Below, one piece after another: positions 1-9,220 of a stretch of 64,000 bases of DNA (its first letter is position 1; every line of letters starts with the position of its first letter). The stretch is taken from NCBI RefSeq assembly GCF_030372765.1, contig NZ_JAUCMW010000018.1, positions 46,467 through 110,466 of the forward strand, in the 5' to 3' direction. The notes below the pieces were generated by a model. The model saw only the letters and a program-made list of their open reading frames with translations, was not told the DNA's origin and searched no databases. The DNA comes from Labilibaculum sp. K2S (GTDB lineage Bacteria > Bacteroidota > Bacteroidia > Bacteroidales > Marinifilaceae). A program made the position numbers and the translations under genes.

Positions 1-569
1 TTTTGGTAAAGTTTACGTCCGAAAAAGTAGCCAACAGCAGAAAACGTTTTTACAGATTCACTATTGCAAATTTCCCAATGTCCATTACAGCTATCCAATT
101 CATGCTCGGGCGATAATTTTTGATCGATATGAAATAATCTGATTTCGGGATAATTGGCTTCTTGAATAACTTCCACATAGTTAATAACCCCTGTTTGCCA
201 TCTTAGTATTTTAGCTACCGGAAAATCCATGTTTGATTGTCCGGAGCATAACCATACTTCGCCAATTAATACATTTTTAATAACAATGGTATTTTCACCT
301 TTTATGGTAATGGTTTGGTTTACTGATGCTTTTGGTGTTTTTATTATAAGACTCCATTTTTCATCTTTGCCACTTGTGGTAAAGTAGTTTTTTCCCCAAC
401 TGGTGTTTATATTTATTTTTTCTCCAAATGAGGCTTTGCCCCACAATTTAACTTCTGATTGTTGCTGCAATACCATATTATCTGAAATAATTGCCGGCAA
501 AAACACTTTTGCTGAAGTACTAAAGAATACAAAAAGCAAAAGAAAAGTGCATAATAAACTGTATTTCAT
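1..569 (-). CDS. sialate O-acetylesterase-like SGNH esterase, N-terminal part (runs off the left edge)
   Basis: An open frame of 189 codons runs from the ATG at 569 to the window edge with no stop, so the C-terminus lies outside. The product opens with a signal peptide (residues 1-20, KYSLLCTFLLLFVFFSTSA) followed by a beta-rich N-terminal domain (VFLPAIISDNMVLQQ) typical of bacterial sialate O-acetylesterase-like proteins. Block I of the SGNH fold is seen at residues 103-114 (GEVWLCSGQSNM) with Ser112 as likely nucleophile. The catalytic Asp/His block would be past the edge. In a pectin locus it probably removes acetyl groups from glycans in the periplasm; the true substrate is not visible. 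It is the last gene seen of the leftward unit led by susC at 12,460, and two tandem copies of the start-codon-linked repeat abut its ATG. Confidence 0.8.
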   Translation of the reverse strand, partial: MKYSLLCTFLLLFVFFSTSAKVFLPAIISDNMVLQQQSEVKLWGKASFGEKININTSWGKNYFTTSGKDEKWSLIIKTPKASVNQTITIKGENTIVIKNVLIGEVWLCSGQSNMDFPVAKILRWQTGVINYVEVIQEANYPEIRLFHIDQKLSPEHELDSCNGHWEICNSESVKTFSAVGYFFGRKLYQ

Positions 570-652
570 ATGTCTCAATTTGTTTTTTATTGCCACATGG
601 AACTCGCCAATTTAGTCATCCTCGTGTGTGAGAAAAGTCTTCTCATGGCTCG
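564..652 (-). repeat. start-codon-linked repeat, copy 1 (89 bp, tandem with copy 2)
   Basis: Read on the minus strand the unit begins with a degenerate form of ATGAAACGTCCATG and ends in the ATGAAA that is the start codon of the esterase gene at 569. It shares the ATGGAAC...CC core and the GTGTGTNAGAAA block with the copies at 653, 8823, 8912, 17509 and 41869, but is the most diverged of the six. It lies between the stop of the DUF4450 gene (830) and the esterase start, so it should be transcribed as operon leader. Confidence 0.65.
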
Positions 653-768
653 TTTCATCTGTTTATAATTTTAAGTTTTTGTCAGATGGTCCCGAAAGCT
701 TTCGGGATTACCAAGCTGGAATAATCATTTCCCTGTGTGTAGAAAGCTTTATACATGGACATTTCATC
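653..768 (-). repeat. start-codon-linked repeat, copy 2 (110 bp plus terminal ATGAAA) with an inserted palindrome
   Basis: This copy is in direct tandem with copy 1. It differs from the short copies mainly by an 18-bp perfect palindrome, TCCCGAAAGCTTTCGGGA, at about 698-715 inside the GGAACTTACC core. Its right part (CCCTGTGTGTAGAAAGCTTTATACATGGAC) is identical over about 30 bases to the copy at 8823-8911. The stretch from 769 to 829 holds no other recognisable feature. Confidence 0.7.
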
Positions 769-829
769 TATTTAAATTTATTTTTCAATGATCAAATAAT
801 AGATCGTTGGATATTTGTCTCTGTGGTAT

Positions 830-3800
830 TTATTTTAATAAAGTGATTCCCATTAATCCGATCACAACATCGTTTGCCAGGCTTTCCAAGCTTATGCTTT
901 GCAATTCTTTGGATGAATTTAAAGGCAAATCAATGAAAATGCCCGCCCCTCCTTCTATTTCTCTTCCATCTACTTCGTCTTTGTTTATCCCTAATTCATC
1001 GCCCAAATTCCTGCTAACAATTCCCGTTTTAAAAGCTATTCGGTATGGAGCTGGTCGTTCCAAAGCAAAAGCGTGATCATCTACATACAAATCCTGCTCT
1101 ATTGGCAACCAATTATCCGGATTGACTAAATTCAATTCTTCGTGAGTGCCATCAGTATAATAAACTTTTATGAGTCCATTTGGTATATAACATTGCATGT
1201 GGTTTGTGCTCCCAGCCATCATGAAATACGCATGTTGCACCTTTCCTGATAATGGAATCTCAACTTTCGTTGGATAATTATCCCACAAACTGGTAAAAAC
1301 AATGTTTTTCGTTTCTAAATCACAAATCGTGCGAAACGGAACATGAAATGGTGTGTTGAATACATTATTTTTAGCAGAAGCTCTAAGCCCGCTGTCATCA
1401 ATTTCTGCGGTATGAGTTGGATGGCACCATTCGCCAATTCCCTGTGTTGGAATTTGCAAAGTGGTATAAGGCGATCTTGGAGATAAATATTTTTGCTTAA
1501 ATATATCAGTTACCGATGCATTAAAAAATTGATCCATATTCACCATTTTATAATTACCTGAATTTGCTTTCACATTCCAATTAGTGATTGTTTTTTCAAA
1601 TAAACATTTGTCATCATTCCGAATTTGAAGACGATTACTGCCAAATACAGCACAACTATCTGGAATATTAACTAAAGCTGATGTTTGTCCCGCTTTTACT
1701 GATAACGGAATTGAAAACTGATTTACCATCACATTGCCCGAAAATAAGTTGTTGCTATTGTTGGTGATTGAAAAGGCCAGTTCTTCATCTTCGGCATTGT
1801 AAGAAATATCAAATGCATCTTTAATTTCAATATTTACCGGTTCCCACCATTTCATTTGACCTTGTTCCAATTGTACAAACAGGCTTCGGTTTCCAACTTC
1901 ACCCACTAACTTTCCCGTAATGGATTGAGATTTCACAGATGCCTGATTCAATACCTTTTGGGGATCGTAAACAGCAGTAATTTTATTTGATGTGCTAAAT
2001 TTCCATTGATCATCAACCACTCCAAATGCTTTATAATCTGAAATTTTAAGTGCTTTACCTTCCCAAATAATTTGAATCTGCGCACTATCTTTTAACTCAG
2101 CATTAATTTGAATCAAAGGACTTCCAATGTTTTCGACAAGCGACCATGACATTGATTCACCATTTACCAAAACCTCTGAAATCTGGTCGCTTACAGCCAA
2201 CACTTTTAATTCCAGATTTATCTTTTCAGCCAGTTTATTTCTGATCAAGTAAGTATCCGTTTCTTCTTCCCTATCGAATTTCAAAGTAATATCAGCAGTA
2301 GCTATACTTGCATGCTCCCATCCGGAAGGAAATCCGGGACGAAGCTCCAGTCGGTCGTTTAATAAATCCGGATGAATTCCAAATAACCCTTCTACCAATA
2401 CTCTGGAATACATTCCAACAGGATCACCAAAATCGCGGTAGCATTCTCCGCGGGCTTTATCGTAATAACTAATTTGTCCGATATTACCGGGACTGCTTCC
2501 CAAATACATTCCATCTAAAACAGAGCTTTTGAACAGTTTAAAACCTTCATCGTATCTGCCTGCCTGCCAATAAGAAAGTGCGGTATGAGCCACCTCGGCA
2601 AAAGCCACATTATTAATAGACCAAGAATATGGAAACCAATGAGTTGTAGAAATTGTTTCGTAATTGATCCCATCGTTCAATCCCTTAGCTTGAACGGGAA
2701 TGTGAGGAATTTCAGTGTCGATATACCTTGTGGCCTGATAAGCCTGAAATATATCTGATACATCAGAATCCAAGGCATGATAAATTGTCCAAACGCCAGC
2801 ATTAGGGTGAATATTTTTATTCCCCATAAAGTCAATGTATTCTGCCCACCATCCTTTTTTAGGTAACCAAAGTTTTGAATTTATGGCTTTTATAATTTTT
2901 TCAGACTCAGCTATGTATGGTTGTGGATCTTCACCTATTTTTGAGGCTATTAATGCGGCCATTTTATTGGATCTGTAATTGTATGCAGATGAATGTGTTA
3001 CTGCACCGCTGTTGTAATATAGTGCATCGCTGGCCCATATACTGGCGTAAGCATCGTAAAGACCATCGTTATCAGGATCAAAATTTAATTTTTCCCATTT
3101 CAAATGTCGTTTAATTACCGGCCATATTTTAGTGGCATAATCCCAATCTCCTGTCCAGTTCAAATGCCAAAGCAACTCATCAATATAAGACAGGTTCATA
3201 TCGTAATGATGCATTTTTGTTGTTTGGTTTGGATTTCGGCAAATGTAACCGTTGCTATACATAGGTGTACCCCATATTTTTGCAGCTCGTGCTAAATTTA
3301 GTGTAGTATCTTGTGCAGGATGAGGAATCAAGGGTTCTATATTTGTTACCTGCGAAGCAGCATAATTATCGAAATGCTGCCGGGCTTTTTGATGCCAGCC
3401 AACACAATCCCCAACATAAGCAGCCCGCCAGCCATTAAGCGGCATCCTCCAGCCAATGGCTCCATGCATCCAGCAATTGTCCCAAATGGCATCGGCAGCA
3501 GTACTCAATACACCTCCCAATGGATTAATAAACACATCGGGTGTTTCTATTTGAACTGCATTTGCAATTTCTTTTCTTCTTGCTTCTGCCTGATCGAACA
3601 ATCTCGTTAAATCACTATAATTTAAAGCCTTATCACTCTTCAACTGAATACACACAAACTTTTTCACCGAATTTTCCAACGGTACTTTTGCCACCAAAAC
3701 AGATTTATTATCAGACACTTTAGAGTTCCAAACCTGCATGGGAGAATCTAAAAAGAACGGAGATCCTGTTTTTAGCTTTGAATCTGCAGGAAAACAAGCT

Positions 3801-4435
3801 TCAATAGATCTGGGGTTTTTAGTGTTCTGTCCATAATCCAACGAAAAACAGTTCTTATAAATACGATAATCATTGCCTAAACAATCATCAGCATGCAAAG
3901 CAAAACAATCCGGTTTATCCACACCAAGATCCCCATTTCTCGAAAAGCGTTTATTGCTTGCCCCTCCATACATCAATAAAAGTTCGGTACCTTCAGGGAT
4001 GTTCTCTGTTTCAATTTTCATGATCATTCCATCCGCATCAAATAAAGCCAAAACAGTAAGTTTAATGATGCCATTATTGATAAAAGGATCCTGTATTTCG
4101 TAGATTCGACATCCCGGATAATAAGTACTTTTAATTTGAGAAGCACTATTTAACCAGATGCTGTTTTGCTTATCAGCAATTCCCAATTGAAGGTTTCCAC
4201 CCATGTTTGGCATAAAAAAACCAAATTCCGGTACATCACCGGTCTCTAGACGAAACGCACTGTGTCCTCCATACAATGCACGATTGAACTTCTTATCCCC
4301 GTTAAGGATAACAAAACCATCCTTATCCGGTTGGTATCGAAGTTCCCTTTCCAATTTATTATTTGCATCAGGTTTATACTGAGCTGTTGCACAGATAAAT
4401 GAAAGGGATAATATTGCTGTTAAGAATAATCTCAT
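830..4435 (-). CDS. DUF4450-type large secreted glycosidase-like protein
   Basis: This is a 1201-residue protein with a signal peptide (residues 1-18, RLFLTAILSLSFICATA). The N-terminal ~270 residues match the small protein at 24,756-25,499 (shared pattern ENIPE...YGGASNK and a following NCFSLDYG-type strand), which I take to be the DUF4450 region. The middle, about residues 300-720, is rich in Trp and Tyr with motifs such as WMHGAIGWRMPLNGWR and NPDNDGLYDAYASIWASD, the look of an (alpha/alpha)6 six-hairpin glycosidase. The C-terminal third is beta-rich. The family is common in Bacteroidetes PULs, but I do not know a proven activity; a rhamnosidase- or glucuronidase-like role is inference. 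It starts 28 bp after the stop of the upstream gene ending at 4464, so it is in the same operon. Confidence 0.75.
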   Translation of the reverse strand: MRLFLTAILSLSFICATAQYKPDANNKLERELRYQPDKDGFVILNGDKKFNRALYGGHSAFRLETGDVPEFGFFMPNMGGNLQLGIADKQNSIWLNSASQIKSTYYPGCRIYEIQDPFINNGIIKLTVLALFDADGMIMKIETENIPEGTELLLMYGGASNKRFSRNGDLGVDKPDCFALHADDCLGNDYRIYKNCFSLDYGQNTKNPRSIEACFPADSKLKTGSPFFLDSPMQVWNSKVSDNKSVLVAKVPLENSVKKFVCIQLKSDKALNYSDLTRLFDQAEARRKEIANAVQIETPDVFINPLGGVLSTAADAIWDNCWMHGAIGWRMPLNGWRAAYVGDCVGWHQKARQHFDNYAASQVTNIEPLIPHPAQDTTLNLARAAKIWGTPMYSNGYICRNPNQTTKMHHYDMNLSYIDELLWHLNWTGDWDYATKIWPVIKRHLKWEKLNFDPDNDGLYDAYASIWASDALYYNSGAVTHSSAYNYRSNKMAALIASKIGEDPQPYIAESEKIIKAINSKLWLPKKGWWAEYIDFMGNKNIHPNAGVWTIYHALDSDVSDIFQAYQATRYIDTEIPHIPVQAKGLNDGINYETISTTHWFPYSWSINNVAFAEVAHTALSYWQAGRYDEGFKLFKSSVLDGMYLGSSPGNIGQISYYDKARGECYRDFGDPVGMYSRVLVEGLFGIHPDLLNDRLELRPGFPSGWEHASIATADITLKFDREEETDTYLIRNKLAEKINLELKVLAVSDQISEVLVNGESMSWSLVENIGSPLIQINAELKDSAQIQIIWEGKALKISDYKAFGVVDDQWKFSTSNKITAVYDPQKVLNQASVKSQSITGKLVGEVGNRSLFVQLEQGQMKWWEPVNIEIKDAFDISYNAEDEELAFSITNNSNNLFSGNVMVNQFSIPLSVKAGQTSALVNIPDSCAVFGSNRLQIRNDDKCLFEKTITNWNVKANSGNYKMVNMDQFFNASVTDIFKQKYLSPRSPYTTLQIPTQGIGEWCHPTHTAEIDDSGLRASAKNNVFNTPFHVPFRTICDLETKNIVFTSLWDNYPTKVEIPLSGKVQHAYFMMAGSTNHMQCYIPNGLIKVYYTDGTHEELNLVNPDNWLPIEQDLYVDDHAFALERPAPYRIAFKTGIVSRNLGDELGINKDEVDGREIEGGAGIFIDLPLNSSKELQSISLESLANDVVIGLMGITLLK

Positions 4436-4463
4436 TTAATTTTTTTTGTGTTTTCATTCCTGA

Positions 4464-6593
4464 TTAAGGCATTACCGCCAAATCCTCCCATACCACATTC
4501 CAGGTTCCATCTTTAGGAAATCCGGGAGTGCCAATTGTATTGTTATCCCATCCGGCACACATCATGGCAACAGCAGTTAACAAGCCACCATTACCAGGCA
4601 GATAAACCCTTAAACGATCATCCTGATAATTATGACCATTGATTAAATAAGTGTTGGTTCGTTTGTCCATTAACAAAGCTTCCACTGCTTTTTCAGGTTC
4701 TCCCAATCTAGCCGCACACATTGCTACCATAGGATAATCCCATCCCCATGTTTCATCCCAATTCCATTTATCTAAAATCCAATTAAGGGTGTTTTTCATA
4801 TCCTCCGGTCTTACCAATTTGCATTGAGGCAAAATTCCCAAAGCACCTAATACGGCAGGATGATCGGAAGTGAAACGGATATCTTCATATGTATCTGTTG
4901 CATCTTCTGCTGCCAGATACAAACCATCCTTTTCGGCTAATGACGATAATTTATCTATTATATCATCCCATTTTTCATTTCTTTTTTCGCCTAGTCTTTC
5001 ACGCCACTTTTGGGCAACTGATAGGGCATAATGCCAATAAGACAACTCGAATGGCGGATTAATAGTTTCTGAAGCCCGTAATGATTCCTGTGCAGGAATA
5101 ATTCCTTTCAGAACATACCTGTCTCTCTTCTCATCATAAGTGGCAAACGAAGCCATAAATTCAGCTGTTGCATTCACCAGCTCTTTATACTTGGTAAGCA
5201 CTTCTTCCGAAGGATGACTGCGGTATACCAGCTCGCTCATGTAAATAAAATGAGGTTGTTGCCAAATTAAAAACGAACCTACCGAAGACGGTGCTTCAGT
5301 GGCGGAAGGATCGGTCATTTTCATCCAGCGAACACCATCAAAACCTTGTCGTTCGGCTATTTTTTTTGCTGCAGGATAAGCTTTCGAATACCAATCCAGA
5401 CTTCTCTCCAATAAATCAGTTCGATTCCATAATGCAAATTGAACAGCATGCCACCAATGCATTTCCAAATGAAATTTACCGAACCAACTATTATAGGTTA
5501 AACCTGTTTCCTGTGGAGGAATACTTCCGGCACACTGTATGGCCATTAAATATTGAGATAAAATTACGCGTCGTTCTAATTCTGATGCTCGTTTATCGGT
5601 ACATTTCGAAAAATCAACAGCACCACCGTTTTTCCAGAATGATTGCCAATATTCAGATGCTTTCGCCAGCACATTGTCTAAAGTATCTTCATTATCATTA
5701 GGTTTCTCTTTCGAATAGGTACATGTAAATGAAAATTGATCACTGTTTGGCGATAACACAAAATAATGAGGAGCTTTTTCATCCATCTGCGCCTTTCCTT
5801 CCCATTTAACTTTCACAAAATAACAGTCATTATCCAATGTTCGTTTCAACAGACAAAATCCATCACCTTGAGAAACAACTTCTGTTTTGTGTTTTTCGGG
5901 TACATCCCAATTGCTGGCATCATCTGAATGGTTTCCTGTTGGGTAAGGAAATTTAAAATTGATTTTTAATTGAGCCTTTCCAATAAGTGCTGATGATATT
6001 TGTGCCTCCACTTCATCTTTTGACGGATGACAGGCTGTCTTCACCAAAACGGAATCAGAATCCAGTTTGAATTGACTAAGCAGTAAACCATCCCACAATT
6101 TCAATTCCTGATGAATATCAGTTACATCTTCAGGACTAACTGCACTTCCATCTTGATGACTTAATTCCAATCCGATATAGCCTAAATGTAAACGATGCGG
6201 ATTTTTCCTGAACCAGTTAGCTACATCATGAGCTCTTCCAGGAGTTTTACTTTGTACGGCATACAACTCATCTTTTCCTCTAAAATTGTAGGTTTTTAAG
6301 GATTCTTCCGACTTATAATTATTGGGATTAAGAAAACTATGCCATCCCCATTGCGATTGAGTTCCTAAAGGAACCCCGTTTTTATAGTTGTTTGGAAATG
6401 TCTGCAATCCTGTGGCATCTGCCGTAAAAGCAAAATTTCCATTCCCAACCGATAAAGAACTTAATTCGTCAATTTTGGTTACGACTGGATTATTTCGTGT
6501 TACCAGTTCGTACCGGTTTATTTTTTCAGACACTTTATTTTGGCAGGCAAGTAAGGCCAAACAGGCTATTCCGATTAATAAGAATTGTTTCAT
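4464..6593 (-). CDS. (alpha/alpha)6-barrel glycosidase-like lipoprotein (GH65/GH95-like)
   Basis: The product has 709 residues with a lipoprotein signal (lipobox ALLAC, Cys17), so it should be anchored to a membrane. The N-terminal half is a beta-sandwich-like region (SLSVGNGNFAFTADATG). The C-terminal half is helical and carries WNWDETWGWDYPMVAMCAAR and YLPGNGGLLTAVAMM, resembling the C-terminal part of clan GH-L barrels such as GH65 and GH95. I could not assign a CAZy family or name catalytic residues with certainty. It is third in the unit susC-susD-this gene, 408 bp after susD, and precedes the DUF4450 gene by 28 bp. Its place suggests a role on oligosaccharides from the RG-I or side-chain substrate. 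Confidence 0.6.
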   Translation of the reverse strand: MKQFLLIGIACLALLACQNKVSEKINRYELVTRNNPVVTKIDELSSLSVGNGNFAFTADATGLQTFPNNYKNGVPLGTQSQWGWHSFLNPNNYKSEESLKTYNFRGKDELYAVQSKTPGRAHDVANWFRKNPHRLHLGYIGLELSHQDGSAVSPEDVTDIHQELKLWDGLLLSQFKLDSDSVLVKTACHPSKDEVEAQISSALIGKAQLKINFKFPYPTGNHSDDASNWDVPEKHKTEVVSQGDGFCLLKRTLDNDCYFVKVKWEGKAQMDEKAPHYFVLSPNSDQFSFTCTYSKEKPNDNEDTLDNVLAKASEYWQSFWKNGGAVDFSKCTDKRASELERRVILSQYLMAIQCAGSIPPQETGLTYNSWFGKFHLEMHWWHAVQFALWNRTDLLERSLDWYSKAYPAAKKIAERQGFDGVRWMKMTDPSATEAPSSVGSFLIWQQPHFIYMSELVYRSHPSEEVLTKYKELVNATAEFMASFATYDEKRDRYVLKGIIPAQESLRASETINPPFELSYWHYALSVAQKWRERLGEKRNEKWDDIIDKLSSLAEKDGLYLAAEDATDTYEDIRFTSDHPAVLGALGILPQCKLVRPEDMKNTLNWILDKWNWDETWGWDYPMVAMCAARLGEPEKAVEALLMDKRTNTYLINGHNYQDDRLRVYLPGNGGLLTAVAMMCAGWDNNTIGTPGFPKDGTWNVVWEDLAVMP

Positions 6594-7001
6594 AATAGAG
6601 TAGATTCTATATAATTTATAGATTTAATTTTCATCATTTACTGAAAAAAATACGTTTTGATTTTGATATAGATATGGAAACTCAAATCTAAGACATGAAG
6701 ATAATGCGTCGTATGAAGGATTGTACAAATCCCTGTAATTTTGTACTGGGTATATCGTATAGTCTAAATGAATTATCATGTTGCATTGAATAAATAATCA
6801 GACTTATACGGGAAAATGATTTTCATAGCAGAAGAAGAAATAACACTCTTATAATAATAGTATTTTAAGACAATTACCACTGCCAGACGCTGATTGCCCA
6901 GCAATGGTAATTTTGATATTTCCCTAAACTAATTCTAAATTAATAATCTCATTAACAATAAATTAAATATCACGCAATTTAAAAACGAGAACCAAGCATC
7001 A
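6594..7001. other. intergenic region between susD and the next operon gene
   Basis: There are 408 bases without a supported gene. The only structure seen is an imperfect dyad at 6873-6911: ATTACCACTGC pairs with GCAATGGTAAT with one mismatch around a 17-nt loop. On the minus (coding) strand it lies about 90-130 nt after the susD stop. There is no strong T-run after it, so it may be a processing or attenuating hairpin that lowers expression of the enzyme genes relative to susCD, rather than a full terminator. The rest is AT-rich with no recognised motif. Confidence 0.4.
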
Positions 7002-8828
7002 TTAATAAAGAGGATGTTGTTGCCCCTCTAATCCAGAATTCACATCAATCATATTTTGATTTAATGGTAATAGTTCTACTTTATTTTTTTCTAATCCTCT
7101 AAATAGAGATTCAATCCATATTTCATCTGTATTTAAAGCTTTTGAATTAGATAAATCATCATTTCCAAACATGTCCAGTACGCTATATCCCTGAGTTTTC
7201 AAATCTGCTATTTCAGTATCAGTTAATTCATTTTTATAACTCAAATAATTTACGGCAACAAGGGGATCTTCAAATTCTGTTGCTTCAATAGAATTATATA
7301 CCCTATATCTGTCAGCATCCTGATAATATCCGGTATGGTTAGCTAATTTTATTAAATTTTGTTTCGTTTCTGTTAACGTTTCAAAAAGAATTCCCCAGCG
7401 AATCAGATCCGTTCTTCTTAAACTTTCAAATCCTAATTCCAGTTTTCGCTCATTTATAATCGCTTTTTTAAATTCATTGTAAGTTGATGGAATTTCACCA
7501 ATTTTAGACTCATCATTGTTAAATGCTCTCATACGTACAGCTTTTAAAGCTTTTTCGGCTTCAATACCAGGTGAACTATGCAACTCATTTTCTGCTTCAG
7601 CATACATTAGCAAAACATCAGCATAGCGCAACATAGGCCAATTAATATCACGCTTATTCACTGCAACACCAATCTCTGCTTTCCAATCCACCCTAAATTT
7701 GCCTATGGTACAACCCGTATATGTACTTAGTTTTCGTTCATTACTCGAATTGATATCATAATTGCAGATCGTCACATCTCTTCTGGTATCCCCATCATTA
7801 AAATCGAACCAATAGGTGGGAATAGCATGCATAGCGGGTTTTACTTTTGAATACATGGCGTTAGGATGTGAATAAATTCCATTCGTATAACCTATAGAAT
7901 ATCCATTCACGTTAGATCCATATTGGCCTATTTCAAGCAAAGATTCAGAGTTATACCGACCATTAACTAAATCCCGAAAAATATCTTCATAGCTATTCAC
8001 CAATTTATTTTCTTCTTTTAGAATAACTTTAGCACACGACTCTGAAGCTATTTTATAAAGCTCATTAATTCTCACTTGATCAGCTCTTTGAGCCAGTACT
8101 ACCGATCCTGAAGAATACGATTCCAGATCCCACCTTAATGAATATCCTGCCCCATATAAAGCGGCTCTGGCCAGTATACCATAAGCTGCATTTTTTGAAA
8201 ATCGTTCAGGGGTTGGATATACACCTTCACTTTGCCATGGAAGTAGTTCTGTTGCTTTTTGAAGATCCGAAATAACTCCATCCATAATGGTATCGCGACT
8301 TACTCTTGATGATGTAAACGTATCCATATCTTCAACAGGTTTTGTTGAATATGGCACATCACCAAAAAATCTGACAATATTCATAAAATTCATACCTCGT
8401 ATGGCATATACTTCGCCCAACAAGTGATCAATACTTTTTTGGTCGGAAACAGAGCTCCCCTTTCGCATCGCTGTAAGCTTTTTTATACAAACATTAGCAT
8501 ATTCTATGCCCGTATACATCGCATTATATGTTGATGTTGGAATGTTAGAAGCATTATAAACATAATTTCCTATTTGATTTTTTGAATTGGTATCACCTTC
8601 ACTTGATATGCACTCGTCAGTCCCCATCCCTAATTGGTAATACAATTCCCGGTTAAAAGTATTAGGATAACAGGCTAAAACTGCCATTTCGGCTCTGCTA
8701 ACAGATTCAAAAACTGAATTACTATCGAATTTCGATTCCGAAGGCATATCTAACCAGTCTTCGCAGGAACTAAGTGTAAAACTCAGCAATAAAAGAATCA
8801 TTATATAACTTATATTTATTGTTTTCAT
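7002..8828 (-). CDS. susD: SusD/RagB-family glycan-binding lipoprotein
   Basis: A 608-residue SusD homologue. The lipobox is LSSC (Cys22), followed by EDWLDMPSESKFDSNSVFES, the characteristic SusD N-terminus. Later SusD-type helices include AYGILARAALYGAG and the RGLEKNKVELLPLNQNMIDVN end. SusD proteins sit on the cell surface, cap the SusC barrel and deliver oligosaccharides. The gene lies 392 bp downstream of its susC partner; most of that gap is two tandem copies of the start-codon-linked repeat, whose last bases form this ATGAAA start. It is the binding partner for the SusC at 9221-12460; the ligand is presumably a pectin fragment, inferred from the neighbours. Confidence 0.95.
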   Translation of the reverse strand: MKTINISYIMILLLLSFTLSSCEDWLDMPSESKFDSNSVFESVSRAEMAVLACYPNTFNRELYYQLGMGTDECISSEGDTNSKNQIGNYVYNASNIPTSTYNAMYTGIEYANVCIKKLTAMRKGSSVSDQKSIDHLLGEVYAIRGMNFMNIVRFFGDVPYSTKPVEDMDTFTSSRVSRDTIMDGVISDLQKATELLPWQSEGVYPTPERFSKNAAYGILARAALYGAGYSLRWDLESYSSGSVVLAQRADQVRINELYKIASESCAKVILKEENKLVNSYEDIFRDLVNGRYNSESLLEIGQYGSNVNGYSIGYTNGIYSHPNAMYSKVKPAMHAIPTYWFDFNDGDTRRDVTICNYDINSSNERKLSTYTGCTIGKFRVDWKAEIGVAVNKRDINWPMLRYADVLLMYAEAENELHSSPGIEAEKALKAVRMRAFNNDESKIGEIPSTYNEFKKAIINERKLELGFESLRRTDLIRWGILFETLTETKQNLIKLANHTGYYQDADRYRVYNSIEATEFEDPLVAVNYLSYKNELTDTEIADLKTQGYSVLDMFGNDDLSNSKALNTDEIWIESLFRGLEKNKVELLPLNQNMIDVNSGLEGQQHPLY

Positions 8829-8911
8829 CTGTTTATATTTTTCATACAGTTGTCAGATGGAACTTACCATATAATCATCTCCCTGTGTGTAGAAAGCTTT
8901 ATACATGGACG
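8823..8911 (-). repeat. start-codon-linked repeat, copy 3 (89 bp, tandem with copy 4)
   Basis: On the minus strand this unit reads ATGAAACGTCCATG, then an ACACACAGGGAGATGATTAT block, then ATGGTAAGTTCCAT, then AATATAAACAGATGAAA, the last ATGAAA being the susD start at 8828. It lacks the inserted palindrome. Its ATGGTAAGTTCCAT segment can form a small hairpin. Confidence 0.8.
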
Positions 8912-9026
8912 TTTCATCTGTTTATAATTTGTTTTCAATTGCCATATGATCCTGAAATCTTTCGGGATTACCATGCTGGAATAATCATCTTCCTGTGTTA
9001 AAATCACTTTGACATGGACGTTTCAT
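8912..9026 (-). repeat. start-codon-linked repeat, copy 4 (109 bp plus terminal ATGAAA) with an imperfect palindrome
   Basis: This copy is in direct tandem with copy 3 and begins with the same ATGAAACGTCCATG (minus strand, from 9026). The inserted palindrome here is ATCCTGAAATCTTTCGGGAT; one stem position is changed from C-G to a T-G wobble, so the hairpin potential is kept. From 9027 to 9220, before the susC stop, I see no further feature. Confidence 0.8.
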
Positions 9027-9220
9027 ATGATTAAAAATTAGTATCAAAATTCAAGTCTAAAAACACAAAACGAATAAATGAACACAAAAGCTCTCAGCTT
9101 TTTATTCTTTATCTTATGGATCCAGCTTAATCATGATCGTATAATTTAGAGAAACCTGATAACTTGGTAAATCTTACTATTCAACTCCCTTATTTACCCT
9201 TTCAGTTTAATCAACTTTAC

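Noticed and set aside
403..846. Small plus-strand open frames over the left-edge gene and repeat block
   Set aside because: They are antisense shadows of the minus-strand esterase gene and of the repeat units, with no signal or family features.
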